From NCBI GenBank assembly GCA_949538735.1, contig CATGLK010000001.1, positions 124,001 through 188,000 on the forward strand: a stretch of DNA of 64,000 nt, in the 5' to 3' direction. Position numbers and translations under genes: made by a program. Shown here piece by piece: positions 8,862-17,912 of the stretch; positions within the stretch are counted from its first letter, which is position 1, and each line of letters opens with the position of its first letter. Under the pieces are notes generated by a model, which worked only from the letters and a program-made list of their open reading frames with translations, was not told the DNA's origin and made no database searches. Origin of the DNA: an uncultured Clostridia bacterium (GTDB taxonomy: Bacteria > Bacillota > Clostridia > TANB77 > CAG-508).

Positions 8862-8890
8862 ATTCTAATATAACTTTTTATATTTTGCAA
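8862..8890 (-). promoter_or_regulatory. Promoter of the mraZ operon
   Basis: Minus strand TTGCAA (8890-8885), a 17-base spacer, TAGAAT (8867-8862): a good sigma-A match just upstream of the MraZ repeats. The remaining bases to 9149 are AT-rich intergenic sequence where I see nothing else. Confidence 0.65.
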
Positions 8891-9149
8891 GCCTTTTTTG
8901 AAATTTTTTTATTTTTTTCAAATTTTTATCTAAATTATTCATAACCTATTCGATTTTTACACAACTCAGATTTCTAATTTTAAACCTGTTTTTTTATTAA
9001 CAAAACTTAAAAAAATTCATTTCATAATCAATTTTTGTACCTTTATTAGAACTTTTAATGTCATTATCCCTATTTTTTCTCATTGACAGTTCGTTCTTTT
9101 TTGTTTGCCTACTTGCTATACTTTTATTAAAAAGTACGGGAGGAAATAT

Positions 9150-9524
9150 ATGAATACAGCTGAAAAAAATTTGAGAAAAAGTATAGGGAAAAAAATTAAA
9201 TTAGCACGAACAAAATCAGAATACACACAAGAACAATTAGCAGAAAAACTTTCATTATCTCCAAGATACATAAGCCAACTAGAACGTGGAATAGCTTTTG
9301 GAAGTGCGTCAACTATAATAAATATGTGTAAAGCTCTTAACATTAATTCTGACTTCTTGTTTAGAGATTTAATACAATGTGATTCTAATGATATAGATTT
9401 TGTTGACCAAAGCTTTTTAGAGGACTATATAAAATTGACATCTCATAATAGAATTATTATAAATGCAATTGCACACGAATTAGTTAGAATACAAAAAGAA
9501 GAAGAAAATATTAAATCAAAATAG
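9150..9524 (+). CDS. XRE-family DNA-binding regulator
   Basis: 124 residues from ATG 9150 behind GGGAGGAAA. The helix-turn-helix spans about residues 8-62 with SEYTQEQLAEKLSLSPRYIS and the Gln-Leu-Glu-Arg-Gly recognition end. The C-terminal half is helical with no recognised domain. Two similar small regulators lie at 27896 and 36100. It is directly upstream of the M15-like gene on the same strand and may control it (inference). Confidence 0.8.
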   Translation: MNTAEKNLRKSIGKKIKLARTKSEYTQEQLAEKLSLSPRYISQLERGIAFGSASTIINMCKALNINSDFLFRDLIQCDSNDIDFVDQSFLEDYIKLTSHNRIIINAIAHELVRIQKEEENIKSK

Positions 9525-9542
9525 ATTAACCAAAACACAAAT

Positions 9543-9574
9543 CTCCTCATATAATATATAAAAAGTATGAGGAG
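9543..9574 (+). promoter_or_regulatory. Hairpin covering the ribosome binding site of the M15-like gene
   Basis: CTCCTCATA (9543-9551) pairs perfectly with TATGAGGAG (9566-9574), which contains most of the GAGGAGG ribosome binding site for the GTG start at 9584. Folding would block initiation. It could also act as a weak 3' end for the upstream regulator, but no T-run follows. Confidence 0.65.
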
Positions 9575-9583
9575 GTTTTCATT

Positions 9584-10266
9584 GTGGCAAAAATACTTAT
9601 TTTTAATAATGATACCGATAGAATGGAAACTTATTATAGAGGCGAAAGTGAGCCTATGCCATATAATACAAATGGAACTCTAAAAGTTCGAGAATTTAGA
9701 GGTTCAAGTAATAGTAATATTTTATGGACCACTAAAAGAACTATGCAGAGCTGGAATAGTCAGAGATATGTTTTTGGTGGACCAATTCCAGTAGGTTTTG
9801 CATTTAAAAGACCATATGAAGGTGGACATCGGAAACCAAAGTCAACATTATGCAGGTGTTTCTTTTGATGTTGGTCAGACTTTAACTCCTGCTAGAAGAA
9901 CTGCTTTATGGAATAGCGCAAATAACTCAAATATTTGGAGCTATGTAGAACCATATTCTTTGACCCCAACGTGGGTACATTTTGATAAGAGATTTCGGAA
10001 AGCCAGCTTGCTCAACAGGTGGATTTCCACAAATCAAAAGAGGCAGCATAAGTACTTATGTTTTGATTGCACAAGATGATTTAAATACTTTAGGTTTCAG
10101 AACTGGTGGTTTAGATGGTATTTTTGGTTCTGCAACAAGAGAAGCTGTAATTGCATATCAACGTTCTCGTGGTTTGGCTGCTGATGGTATTGTTGGTTGC
10201 AATACTTGGCGTTCACTTCAAGAAGCTGTTGTTGGTACTGGTCCAACTAGTACCACTATAAACTAA
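9584..10266 (+). CDS. M15-like peptidoglycan peptidase with C-terminal binding domain, two CGGA +1 sites
   Basis: Starts with GTG 9584 behind GAGGAGG. The zero frame stops soon after residue 82. Skipping C9830 yields GGHGNQSQHYAGVSFDVG, whose His88 and Asp95 match the HxxxxxxD motif of M15 D,D-peptidases, and TPTWVHFDKRF with His132. Skipping C9996 then yields FGKPACSTGG and a standard peptidoglycan-binding domain (about 150-215) with FGSATREAVIAYQ and DGIVGCNTW. The total is 226 residues. Without the first shift there is no active site; without the second there is no binding domain. Both interruptions are CGGA and the rest is intact. Probably a spore or cell-wall lytic enzyme (inference). 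Confidence 0.78.
9830..9830 (+). other. CGGA +1 site 4 (P-site CAT)
   Basis: GGA CAT CGG AAA in zero frame; skipping C9830 gives GGA CAT GGA AAC and opens the frame containing the M15 motif. A GGTGG lies a few bases upstream, but the other sites have no equivalent. Confidence 0.82.
9996..9996 (+). other. CGGA +1 site 5 (P-site TTT)
   Basis: AGA TTT CGG AAA in the already shifted frame; skipping C9996 gives TTT GGA AAG and opens the peptidoglycan-binding domain. It is the only other CGG in this gene. Confidence 0.82.
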
Positions 10267-10289
10267 AAGGCTAGATTGCTCTAGCCTTT
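10266..10289. terminator. Bidirectional terminator between convergent genes
   Basis: AAAGGCTAG (10266-10274) and CTAGCCTTT (10281-10289) form a perfect 9-bp stem overlapping the last codons of the sortase gene and directly following the M15-like gene. Confidence 0.75.
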
Positions 10290-11044
10290 ACTATTATTCT
10301 TTCTTTACTATCATCTGTACAAGTTATTAATGTTATTTCTCTTTTTCCTTCTGTACGTTGAGATGTACAACTTAAATCCTCAGGTATTACTTGATATTTT
10401 TTATATACTGAGTATTTCATAGTTTTTCCTGTATAGTCTGTTATTTCTATAATATCTCCTTCAACTAAAGTTGGGACTTTACTAAAAAATTTTGAATTCT
10501 TATAATTGTGACCTACTATGCAGAAATTTCCTATTTTGTTTGGGTTTGGTCCCCAGAATTTTGTTGGTGAATTTTTAAGTAATGCTTCTGTTTCTTCTTC
10601 TGAATGTGTTTGACCGTCTGTAATTGCATAATTTACATTTATTTTTGGTATATTTATTGAAGCTATTTTTGTATATTTAAATCCATCTTTTGTTGTTTCC
10701 ACTTCTAAATCTGTTATTTTTTTCTTTGTTGTAATTGGCTGTTGTACTGAACTTTGTTCATTTGCTGTTGCTTGCTCTTGTTTGTTTTCATCTATAACTA
10801 CTAACAATATATTATTTTTTGCTATTGTTGCGTCATCTTCTTGTGGTATTTCAGTGTTAAAATCACTTAATATTGCTTGTGATGTTTCTTCACTTTTGTT
10901 TTTGTCATATTCAGCATAAATTGCGACAGAAATTAGAATACATATTACAAAAATCGATAAAAAGAAGTCAAATTTATAGACTTTCTTTTTTCTTTTCAGT
11001 TCAGGTGTTATATACAATTTTTTTGTAACCAAAATCTGATTCAT
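10271..11044 (-). CDS. Sortase (class D-like)
   Basis: A 257-residue membrane transpeptidase that links LPXTG-like surface proteins to the cell wall. One N-terminal membrane segment (about 24-44) is followed by a long linker, then the sortase core with catalytic His179 (VGHNY), Cys242 (TLITC) and Arg249. The two thioester adhesins at 41388-49917 end in SVKTG or SIKTG plus a membrane helix and Lys-rich tail and are its likely substrates in this window (inference). No substrate gene is adjacent. Confidence 0.85.
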   Translation of the reverse strand: MNQILVTKKLYITPELKRKKKVYKFDFFLSIFVICILISVAIYAEYDKNKSEETSQAILSDFNTEIPQEDDATIAKNNILLVVIDENKQEQATANEQSSVQQPITTKKKITDLEVETTKDGFKYTKIASINIPKINVNYAITDGQTHSEEETEALLKNSPTKFWGPNPNKIGNFCIVGHNYKNSKFFSKVPTLVEGDIIEITDYTGKTMKYSVYKKYQVIPEDLSCTSQRTEGKREITLITCTDDSKERIIVKARAI

Positions 11045-11107
11045 CTTTCTCTCCTTCTTTATACTCTACTTTATTATAACATATCTATGACTTTTTTTGA
11101 ATAGTTT

Positions 11108-11965
11108 TTATAAAATCTTATTAGCAATATTTGCAAAGTCTTGTAAACTAAGCATTTCCGCCCTTACATTCTCACTCAAATTTAATTCTTTTAATATTTT
11201 TATTCCTTCTTCTTTATTTAAAAATACTTTTGTATTTGTTAGTGCATTTAACAGTGTTTTTCTTCTTTGCATAAATGCACTTTTTATTATTCTAAACATT
11301 ACTTCTTTGTTTTTCACTTCTATTGGTGGATTATTTCTTACGTTTAGCTTTATTACTTTTGATGTAACTTCTGGCTCTGGAATAAAAGAATCGTTTGGCA
11401 CTTCCATTATTGCTTCTGATGTTGCATAATAATATACTGTATATGTTATTGCTCCTGTGTTCTTCTCTCCTGGCACTGCAATTAATCTATCTGCTACTTC
11501 TTTTTGTATCATAACTGTTATGCTTTCTAAATCCAACTCTTCTTCCAATAATTTCATTATTATTGGGGTTGTTATATAATATGGCAGATTTGCTACTATT
11601 TTTACATTTTCAATATTGTTCTTTTCTTTTTCTTCTTTTATTATATTTTTTAAATCCACTTTTAGAATATCTTGGTTTATTAATTCAAAGTTTTCGTATA
11701 ATTTAAACCTATCATCTAAAATTTTTATCATTTTTTTATCTAGTTCTACACATATTACTTTTTTTGCTTTTTCTAATAAGTATTTTGTAAGTGTTCCTAG
11801 TCCTGGTCCAACTTCAATTACTAAGTCATTTTCTCCTATATTACTGCTTTCTACTATATTTTCTACAACATTTTGACTTATTAAAAAGTTCTGTCCTAAT
11901 GACTTGTTTGCTTTTATGTTATATTTTTTCATAATATATCTTGTTTCTTCTAATATATTTCCCAT
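11108..11965 (-). CDS. rsmA: 16S rRNA dimethyladenosine transferase RsmA (KsgA)
   Basis: 285 residues from ATG 11965 behind GGAGAG. It methylates the two adenines near the 3' end of 16S rRNA. KSLGQNFL, EVGPGLGTLT (cofactor loop), VELDKKM, ANLPYYITTPI (catalytic N-L-P-Y) and QRRKTL near the end are family hallmarks. The open frame continues to 12049, but that part lies in a repeat sequence and lacks a ribosome binding site. Confidence 0.93.
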   Translation of the reverse strand: MGNILEETRYIMKKYNIKANKSLGQNFLISQNVVENIVESSNIGENDLVIEVGPGLGTLTKYLLEKAKKVICVELDKKMIKILDDRFKLYENFELINQDILKVDLKNIIKEEKEKNNIENVKIVANLPYYITTPIIMKLLEEELDLESITVMIQKEVADRLIAVPGEKNTGAITYTVYYYATSEAIMEVPNDSFIPEPEVTSKVIKLNVRNNPPIEVKNKEVMFRIIKSAFMQRRKTLLNALTNTKVFLNKEEGIKILKELNLSENVRAEMLSLQDFANIANKIL

Positions 11966-11988
11966 TAAATTCTCTCCATTTTTTATCT

Positions 11989-12073
11989 TTGGACAAAAAG
12001 GAATAACTTCAATTGTCAAGATGTGTCCCAAATTGGACAAAATGTCCAAAAGGAAACGTCCCCAAATGTCCCT
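11989..12073. repeat. GTCC-type interspersed repeat cluster
   Basis: Contains several TGTCC/GGACA units, including GTGTCCCAAATTGGACA and AAACGTCCCCAAATGTCCC, related to the GGGAC/GTCCC elements elsewhere in the window. It occupies the space between two divergent genes. Confidence 0.55.
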
Positions 12074-12177
12074 ATAATATTTTATTATAAATGTGTGAAT
12101 TTTTCAAGTTTTTATTGATTTTTGTCCCTTTTTAATATAAAATTGAATTATAAATTTTGAACTAAAGAGGCGTATAT

Positions 12178-14451
12178 ATGAAAGATAATAAAAAAACAAA
12201 TATAGTAAAAATGAAAACATCATTTGAATCCAAAAATCTAGTTCATACAAAAAAGCTTAGACTATCATTAATTATAACTATTATAATTTTTATTGCTTTA
12301 CTTATTAGAATTGGATTTTTGCAATTTGTTCAAGGTAGTTCTTTAAAAGAAAGTGCATATAATCAACAAGCAATAAATCAAATTATTAGTCCTAAACGTG
12401 GAAACATATACGATTCTACTGGAAAGGCTTTAGCTATTGGTGCTCAAGTTGATACAATTACAATTAATCCTTCAAAAATTGTAAAAAATTCTGAACAAGA
12501 TACAAAAGATTATAAAGAAAAAGTTGCAAAAGGATTGTCAGAAATTTTCGAACTTGATTATAATGAAACTCTTCAAAAAGTTTCTTCTGAGGCTAAAGTT
12601 GAAACAATAATAAAAAAAGTTGAACAAGATAAGGTTTCTAAATTAAAAGATTGGATGAAAGAAAATAAAATATCAGTTGGAATTAATATAGATGCTGACA
12701 CAAATAGATATTACCCTTATGGCACAGTTGCTTCAAGTCTTTTAGGTTTTTGTGGTAGTGATAACCAAGGTTTAAGTGGAATTGAGTCGAAATGGAATTC
12801 TGTTTTAACTGGTACTCCTGGAAAAATCGTTAGTTCCAAAGGTGGTGACCAAAAGGAAATTCCAAATGCTGGCGAATCTTACATATCAGCTGAAAATGGT
12901 AGCGATTTAACACTTACAATTGACCTAAATATTCAAACTATTGTAGAAAAGTATTTAAAACAAGTAGTTGATGATAATAATTGTAATCGTGGTGGAAATG
13001 CTATTGTTATGAACCCTAAAAATGGTGATATTTTGGCAATGGCTTCATATCCAGATTATGACTTAAACTCACCTTATACACCAAATGCAACTTTGGCAAA
13101 AACTTATGATTCTCTTTCTAGTGAAGAAAAGAGTGAAGCACTTTATAAGATGTGGTCAAATAAATCAGTTGCAGACACATATGAGCCTGGGTCAGTTTTT
13201 AAAGTAATTACTTCTGCTATTGCATTAGAAGAAAATATTACTTCAACTGATGTTGCAGGAGACTTCATTTGTAAAGGCTATGAAGAATTTGCCGATGCAT
13301 CACAAACTCAACCAATTAGAATTAATTGTTGGTCTAAAACTCCACATGGAGAATTATCTTTAAGGGGGGCTTTGGCAAAATCTTGTAACCCTTCATTTAT
13401 GCAATTAGGAAAACGTATTGGAATACAAACTTTATACAGATATTACGAAGCTTTTGGACTGTTTAAATCAACTAATTCTGGACTATATGGAGAACAAAGT
13501 AGTATATTCACACAATTGAACAAAGTTGGACCTGTTGAACTTGCTACCATGTCTTTTGGACAAAGATTAAATGTTACTCCATTACAAATGATTACAGCTA
13601 TCTCTTGTATAGCTAATGACGGTAAATTATTACAACCACGAATTGTAAAAGAAATTAAAAATACAGATACTGGCTCTGTAACAGAAGTTCCTGTAACAGA
13701 AGTAAGACAAGTAATTTCAAAATCAAATGCTCAAAAAATAAGATCTATGATGGAATCTGTTGTAACAGACGGTTCTGGTAGACATGGAGCAGTCTCTGGA
13801 TATTCTATTGGTGGAAAAACAGGTACATCTGAACCACCTTACAATAAACCAGAAGAAGGATATGTTGCTTCTTATGTAGCAATCTCACCTGTTGAAGACA
13901 CTCAATTAGTACTTCTATTAACATTATATGACCCACCAAAAACTAACTTCCAAGGTGGAAGCCTTGCAGGACCTGTTGTTAATCAAATGTTGACAGAAAT
14001 ACTACCATATTTAGGCATTCCTTCTAGTAATACTGAAACTGATAATTCAACAGATAATTTAATTATTGTACCAGACGTGAGAAATAAAACTGTAACGGAA
14101 GCTGAAAAAGTTTTAAAAAATGCTGGATTTACAGTTAAAACATATGTTAATGGTGACCCTAATAGTTTATTAGTTGCTGATCAAACTCCAAAGCCAGGTG
14201 CTTATTTGGCTAAGAACTCTATTATTGTTCTTTATGGCCAAGGTAGCGAAGTTTCAACTTCTGTTACTGTTCCTGATTTAAAAGGTTTATCTGCTTCAGC
14301 TGCTGCTAGTGCTTTGAGAGATAAGAATTTGAATATTAGTATTGAAGGTTCTGGAAATGTTATTTCTCAAGATTATATTAAGGATGAACAGGTTCAGGAA
14401 GGTACTATTGTAAAAGTTACTTTGAAACAAAATTTAGTTTATACTCAATAA
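12178..14451 (+). CDS. Class B penicillin-binding protein with two PASTA domains
   Basis: 757 residues. It has an N-terminal membrane anchor (about 29-50), a dimerisation domain, and a transpeptidase domain with SVFK (Ser339), SCN (Ser402) and KTGT (Lys547). Two C-terminal PASTA domains (about 627-690 and 692-755) each open with a V-P-D motif. It is closely related to the protein at 4597-6591 but stands alone, outside the dcw cluster. Two PASTA domains resemble Bacillus PBP2B; with two paralogues one may serve division and the other sporulation, undecided here. Start ATG 12178 behind AAAGAGG. Confidence 0.87.
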   Translation: MKDNKKTNIVKMKTSFESKNLVHTKKLRLSLIITIIIFIALLIRIGFLQFVQGSSLKESAYNQQAINQIISPKRGNIYDSTGKALAIGAQVDTITINPSKIVKNSEQDTKDYKEKVAKGLSEIFELDYNETLQKVSSEAKVETIIKKVEQDKVSKLKDWMKENKISVGINIDADTNRYYPYGTVASSLLGFCGSDNQGLSGIESKWNSVLTGTPGKIVSSKGGDQKEIPNAGESYISAENGSDLTLTIDLNIQTIVEKYLKQVVDDNNCNRGGNAIVMNPKNGDILAMASYPDYDLNSPYTPNATLAKTYDSLSSEEKSEALYKMWSNKSVADTYEPGSVFKVITSAIALEENITSTDVAGDFICKGYEEFADASQTQPIRINCWSKTPHGELSLRGALAKSCNPSFMQLGKRIGIQTLYRYYEAFGLFKSTNSGLYGEQSSIFTQLNKVGPVELATMSFGQRLNVTPLQMITAISCIANDGKLLQPRIVKEIKNTDTGSVTEVPVTEVRQVISKSNAQKIRSMMESVVTDGSGRHGAVSGYSIGGKTGTSEPPYNKPEEGYVASYVAISPVEDTQLVLLLTLYDPPKTNFQGGSLAGPVVNQMLTEILPYLGIPSSNTETDNSTDNLIIVPDVRNKTVTEAEKVLKNAGFTVKTYVNGDPNSLLVADQTPKPGAYLAKNSIIVLYGQGSEVSTSVTVPDLKGLSASAAASALRDKNLNISIEGSGNVISQDYIKDEQVQEGTIVKVTLKQNLVYTQ

Positions 14452-14452
14452 A

Positions 14453-15032
14453 AAAATTGCCAAAGGGGACGGACCTTTTTGGCAATTTTTTGCCATTGGG
14501 GACGGTCCTTTTTGGCAATTTTCTGCCACAGGGGACAGACCTTGGTATCGATAATTGCTGGAAGATGTGTACAATTTTATTTTATTGTTTTTGTTCACTT
14601 CGTTCAATAATAATTTGTATATTTATATAAAACGGATTTTTCACTCAGGCTCAAATTCTTATTTTATATTTTGAATAAATGATGAGTGTGAGTGAAATAA
14701 AAAATAGAAATTCTTTAATCTTTTTCTGGAAAGAGTTCACACTTGCTGTGGAAGGGTGCCAGAAAAAGATTTTAGACTTTCTTTTTTTATGTAAGGAACC
14801 AAAGAATTTATGAAAAATAAAAATAAGAATTTGCCCGTGAACATTACTTTTTATATGAATTTACAAATTCTAAATTTCACTCCATTCAAGCAAACAACAG
14901 AATAAAATTGTACACATCTTCCATCACCAATACCAAGGTCTGTCCCCCGTGGCAGAAAATTGCCAAAAAGGACCGTCCCCAATGGCAAAAAATGAAAGGT
15001 GTTTTTAAGGACTGTCCCCAAAAACACCTTTT
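14453..15032. mobile_element. Palindromic MITE-like element of about 0.55 kb
   Basis: The arms 14485-14580 and about 14900-14995 are near-perfect inverted copies, including the GGGGACGGTCC and GGGGACAGACC units and GAAGATGTGTACAATTTTAT. The inside holds a second inverted pair (CAAATTCTTATTTT near 14651 and its complement near 14818) and a strong hairpin AATCTTTTTCTGG ... CCAGAAAAAGATT (14717-14772). Only short fragments are open in any frame. It fills the whole gap between the transpeptidase and the response regulator. Non-autonomous transposon or a large structured RNA are both possible. Confidence 0.7.
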
Positions 15033-15034
15033 TA

Positions 15035-15772
15035 TTAATTGGCTATGTAATACCCTACTCCCCTTTTTGTGATTAAAATCTTTGGAGCTGATGTATCTTT
15101 TTCTATTTTTTCTCTTATTCTTCTTACTGTAACATCTACTGTTCTTATATCTCCATAGTATTCATATCCCCATACTTTTTCAAGTAAAGTTTCTCTTGTT
15201 ACTACTTGTTCTGGTTGTGATGCTAAGAATTTTAGAACTTCAAATTCTCTTAAAGTTAAGTCCATTATTTCTCCCCTAACTTTTACTTCAAATTTGTCTA
15301 AGTCTAATTCTAAGTCTCCAACGATTATTTTGCTTTCTTTTTTCTTGTTTTCTACTTTTGCATTTTGCATTTGGTTATTAGAAACTGCATCTACTTTTCT
15401 CAAATTTGCTTTTACTCTTGCCATTAGTTCTCTTACACTAAATGGTTTTGTAATATAGTCGTCTGCTCCCAATTCTAGTCCTAGTATTTTGTCTATTTCT
15501 GCGTCTTTTGCTGTTAGCATAAGTATTGGTACATTTAATGAATTTTTTATTCTTTTGCATACAGATAATCCGTCTAGTTTTGGTAGCATTATGTCTAACA
15601 ATATCAAGTCTGGCTTTTGTTCTAGGGCAACGTCTACTGCTGTTAATCCATCACTTGCTGATATTGTGTTATATCCTTCTTTTTTTAAATTGTGTGCCAA
15701 TATGTCTACTATTGGTTCTTCGTCGTCTACTATTAGTATAGTTTTTACATTATTTTCGATTTTTTCGTCCAC
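15035..15772 (-). CDS. OmpR/PhoB-type response regulator (WalR-like)
   Basis: 245 residues. Receiver domain 1-125 with acidic pair Asp16-Asp17, phospho-acceptor Asp60 (LLDIMLP) and Lys in ITKPF. The winged-helix domain 145-245 includes LTLREFEVLKFLA and DIRTVDVTVRRIREKIE, close to the WalR/YycF group that controls cell-wall genes. A Lys/Asn-rich linker is longer than usual. No histidine kinase is adjacent in the window, so the pairing is unknown. Confidence 0.85.
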   Translation of the reverse strand: MDEKIENNVKTILIVDDEEPIVDILAHNLKKEGYNTISASDGLTAVDVALEQKPDLILLDIMLPKLDGLSVCKRIKNSLNVPILMLTAKDAEIDKILGLELGADDYITKPFSVRELMARVKANLRKVDAVSNNQMQNAKVENKKKESKIIVGDLELDLDKFEVKVRGEIMDLTLREFEVLKFLASQPEQVVTRETLLEKVWGYEYYGDIRTVDVTVRRIREKIEKDTSAPKILITKRGVGYYIAN

Positions 15773-15909
15773 AAAAATTCCGCCTTTCTGATTTAGCTTT
15801 ATTTTTATAGTATATTTATATCATACTTAGTTTGTTTTTACAAGCTTTTTATTCTTTATTTTTCGCTTTTTATTGTTAATACTAAACACTAAGAATTTTT
15901 ATATACTTT

Positions 15910-17658
15910 TTATTTTTCTTCCCTTAATTGAATGTGAACATCTTTTAGTTGTTCTTCTGATACAACTGATGGTGCTCTCATAAGTAAGTCTCTTGCTTTT
16001 TTATTTTTAGGGAATGCAATTATTTCTCTTATATTTTGAGAATTTGCAATCAACATCACCATTCTATCTACTCCTGGAGCTGCTCCTGCGTGTGGTGGTG
16101 TTCCATATTGGAACGCATTATATAATGCTCCAAATCTGTTTTTTACATCATCTTCTGTATATCCTGCTATTTCAAAGGCTTTTATCATTGTTTCTGGACT
16201 GTGGTTTCTTACTGCTCCTGATGCCATTTCATATCCATTACATACTAAGTCAAATTGATACGCAAGTATATCTAATGGATCTTTTGTCTCCAATGCTTCT
16301 AACCCACCTTGTGGCATTGAAAATGGATTATGGCTAAAATCTATTGTTCCTTCATCTGATAGTTCGTACATTGGGAAGTCTACTATGAAACAGAATTTAT
16401 ACACATTTTTTTCTATTAAGTCTAATCTTTTTCCTAGTTCAATTCTAACTAGACCTGCAATTTTTTGAGCTTTTGCAAACTCGTCTGCTATGAAGAATAT
16501 ACTTGAATTCTTTTCTAATCCAAATTGACTTTCCAATTTTTCTTTTATATCATCTGTTATAAATTTTGCAATTCCCCCTGCAATGCTTCCGTCTTGTTCA
16601 AATTTTGTCCAAGCTAAACCTTTTGCTCCAACTTCTTCTGTTTGTGCAAAATCACCCATTTTGTCGAAGAATTTTCTTCCTTGTTCAGCTCCATTTGGTA
16701 CTATTATTGCTTTTATTGTTTTATCTTTAAATGCGTTGAAATCTGAATTCTTAAACAATTCAGTTACATCTTGAATTATTAATGGATTACGTAGGTCTGG
16801 TTTGTCAATACCGTATTTCTCCATAGCTTCTCTATATGGAATACGTAAAAATGGCCCTTCATCAACTTTCCAATTTGTGAATTTTTTAAATGTATATGGC
16901 ATAACATTTTCCATTACTGCAAGCACATCATCTTGTGTAGCAAAACTCATTTCATAATCTAATTGATAGAACTCTCCTGGTGCTCTATCAGCTCTTGGGT
17001 CTTCATCTCTAAAACATGGCGCAATTTGAAAATATTTATTAAACCCTGAAACCATTAACAATTGTTTAAATTGTTGTGGAGCTTGTGGTAAAGCATAAAA
17101 TTCACCTGGATTTAATCTACTTGGAACTAGATAATCTCTTGCTCCTTCTGGTGAAGAATTTGCCAAGATAGGTGTTTGAATTTCACAAAAACCTAATTCA
17201 TCCATTTTATCTCTTAATGTTTTTAGGATTTTTGAACGAAGTAAAATATTGTTATGTAATTTTTCGTTTCTCAAATCTAAAAATCTATACTCTAATCTTA
17301 AATCTTCTCTAACTTCTTGATCTGTATTAACTTCAAATGGAAGTACATTTTTACATTTTCCTAAAACTTCTAGCTTGTTTGCTATAACTTCTATTTCTCC
17401 TGTTGGAATTTTACTGTTTTTATTACTTCTTTCCACAACTTTTCCTTCTATGTGGATACAGCTTTCTGTTGTAAAGTCTTTTGCTTGTTCTTGTAATTTC
17501 TCATCATTTATTACTATTTGCGTAATTCCAAACTCGTCTCTTAGGTCTATAAATATCATTCCACCTAAATTTCTAATCTTTTGTATCCATCCACTAAGCT
17601 CTACATTTTCATTTATGTTATTTATATTTAATTCCCCACAATTTTTCGTTCTATACAT
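15910..17658 (-). CDS. aspS: Aspartyl-tRNA synthetase
   Basis: 582 residues from ATG 17658 behind AAAGGGAG. It has an N-terminal OB-fold anticodon-binding domain (GWIQKIRNLGGMIFIDLRD) and a class II catalytic core with LRLEYRFLDLR, FQIAPCFRDEDPRADR (motif 2), a bacterial GAD insertion and GAAPGVDRMVML (motif 3). Charges tRNA-Asp. An upstream in-frame extension to 17700 is not needed. No T-box leader is evident. Confidence 0.95.
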   Translation of the reverse strand: MYRTKNCGELNINNINENVELSGWIQKIRNLGGMIFIDLRDEFGITQIVINDEKLQEQAKDFTTESCIHIEGKVVERSNKNSKIPTGEIEVIANKLEVLGKCKNVLPFEVNTDQEVREDLRLEYRFLDLRNEKLHNNILLRSKILKTLRDKMDELGFCEIQTPILANSSPEGARDYLVPSRLNPGEFYALPQAPQQFKQLLMVSGFNKYFQIAPCFRDEDPRADRAPGEFYQLDYEMSFATQDDVLAVMENVMPYTFKKFTNWKVDEGPFLRIPYREAMEKYGIDKPDLRNPLIIQDVTELFKNSDFNAFKDKTIKAIIVPNGAEQGRKFFDKMGDFAQTEEVGAKGLAWTKFEQDGSIAGGIAKFITDDIKEKLESQFGLEKNSSIFFIADEFAKAQKIAGLVRIELGKRLDLIEKNVYKFCFIVDFPMYELSDEGTIDFSHNPFSMPQGGLEALETKDPLDILAYQFDLVCNGYEMASGAVRNHSPETMIKAFEIAGYTEDDVKNRFGALYNAFQYGTPPHAGAAPGVDRMVMLIANSQNIREIIAFPKNKKARDLLMRAPSVVSEEQLKDVHIQLREEK

Positions 17659-17726
17659 ATTTATCTCCCTTTCATTTTTTGTACTCATATATATTACCAC
17701 AACTTTCAGTAAATTTCAATGTTTTT

Positions 17727-17835
17727 GGGTGTTTTTGGGGACAGACCTTAAAAACACCCATAACTATTTATAGTTCACTATTTTATTTCAATATTTCCAA
17801 AAGGGTGTTTTTAAGGTCTGTCCCCAAAAACACCC
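17727..17835. repeat. Pair of GGTGTTTTT...GTCCCC palindromic repeats
   Basis: Two copies (17727-17759 and 17803-17835), inverted relative to each other: GGGTGTTTTT, a GGGGACAGACC or GGTCTGTCCCC core, AAAAACACCC. Each can fold on itself and the two can pair. Same family as 15000-15030 and 34033-34075. It lies between divergent aspS and the HD-GYP gene. Confidence 0.65.
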
Positions 17836-17912
17836 AAAAACACTCCAAAGGTATTGTATTTTTTATTTTTTAATGTTATGATGATTTTAAATTATTCTAA
17901 GGAGAAAATTAT

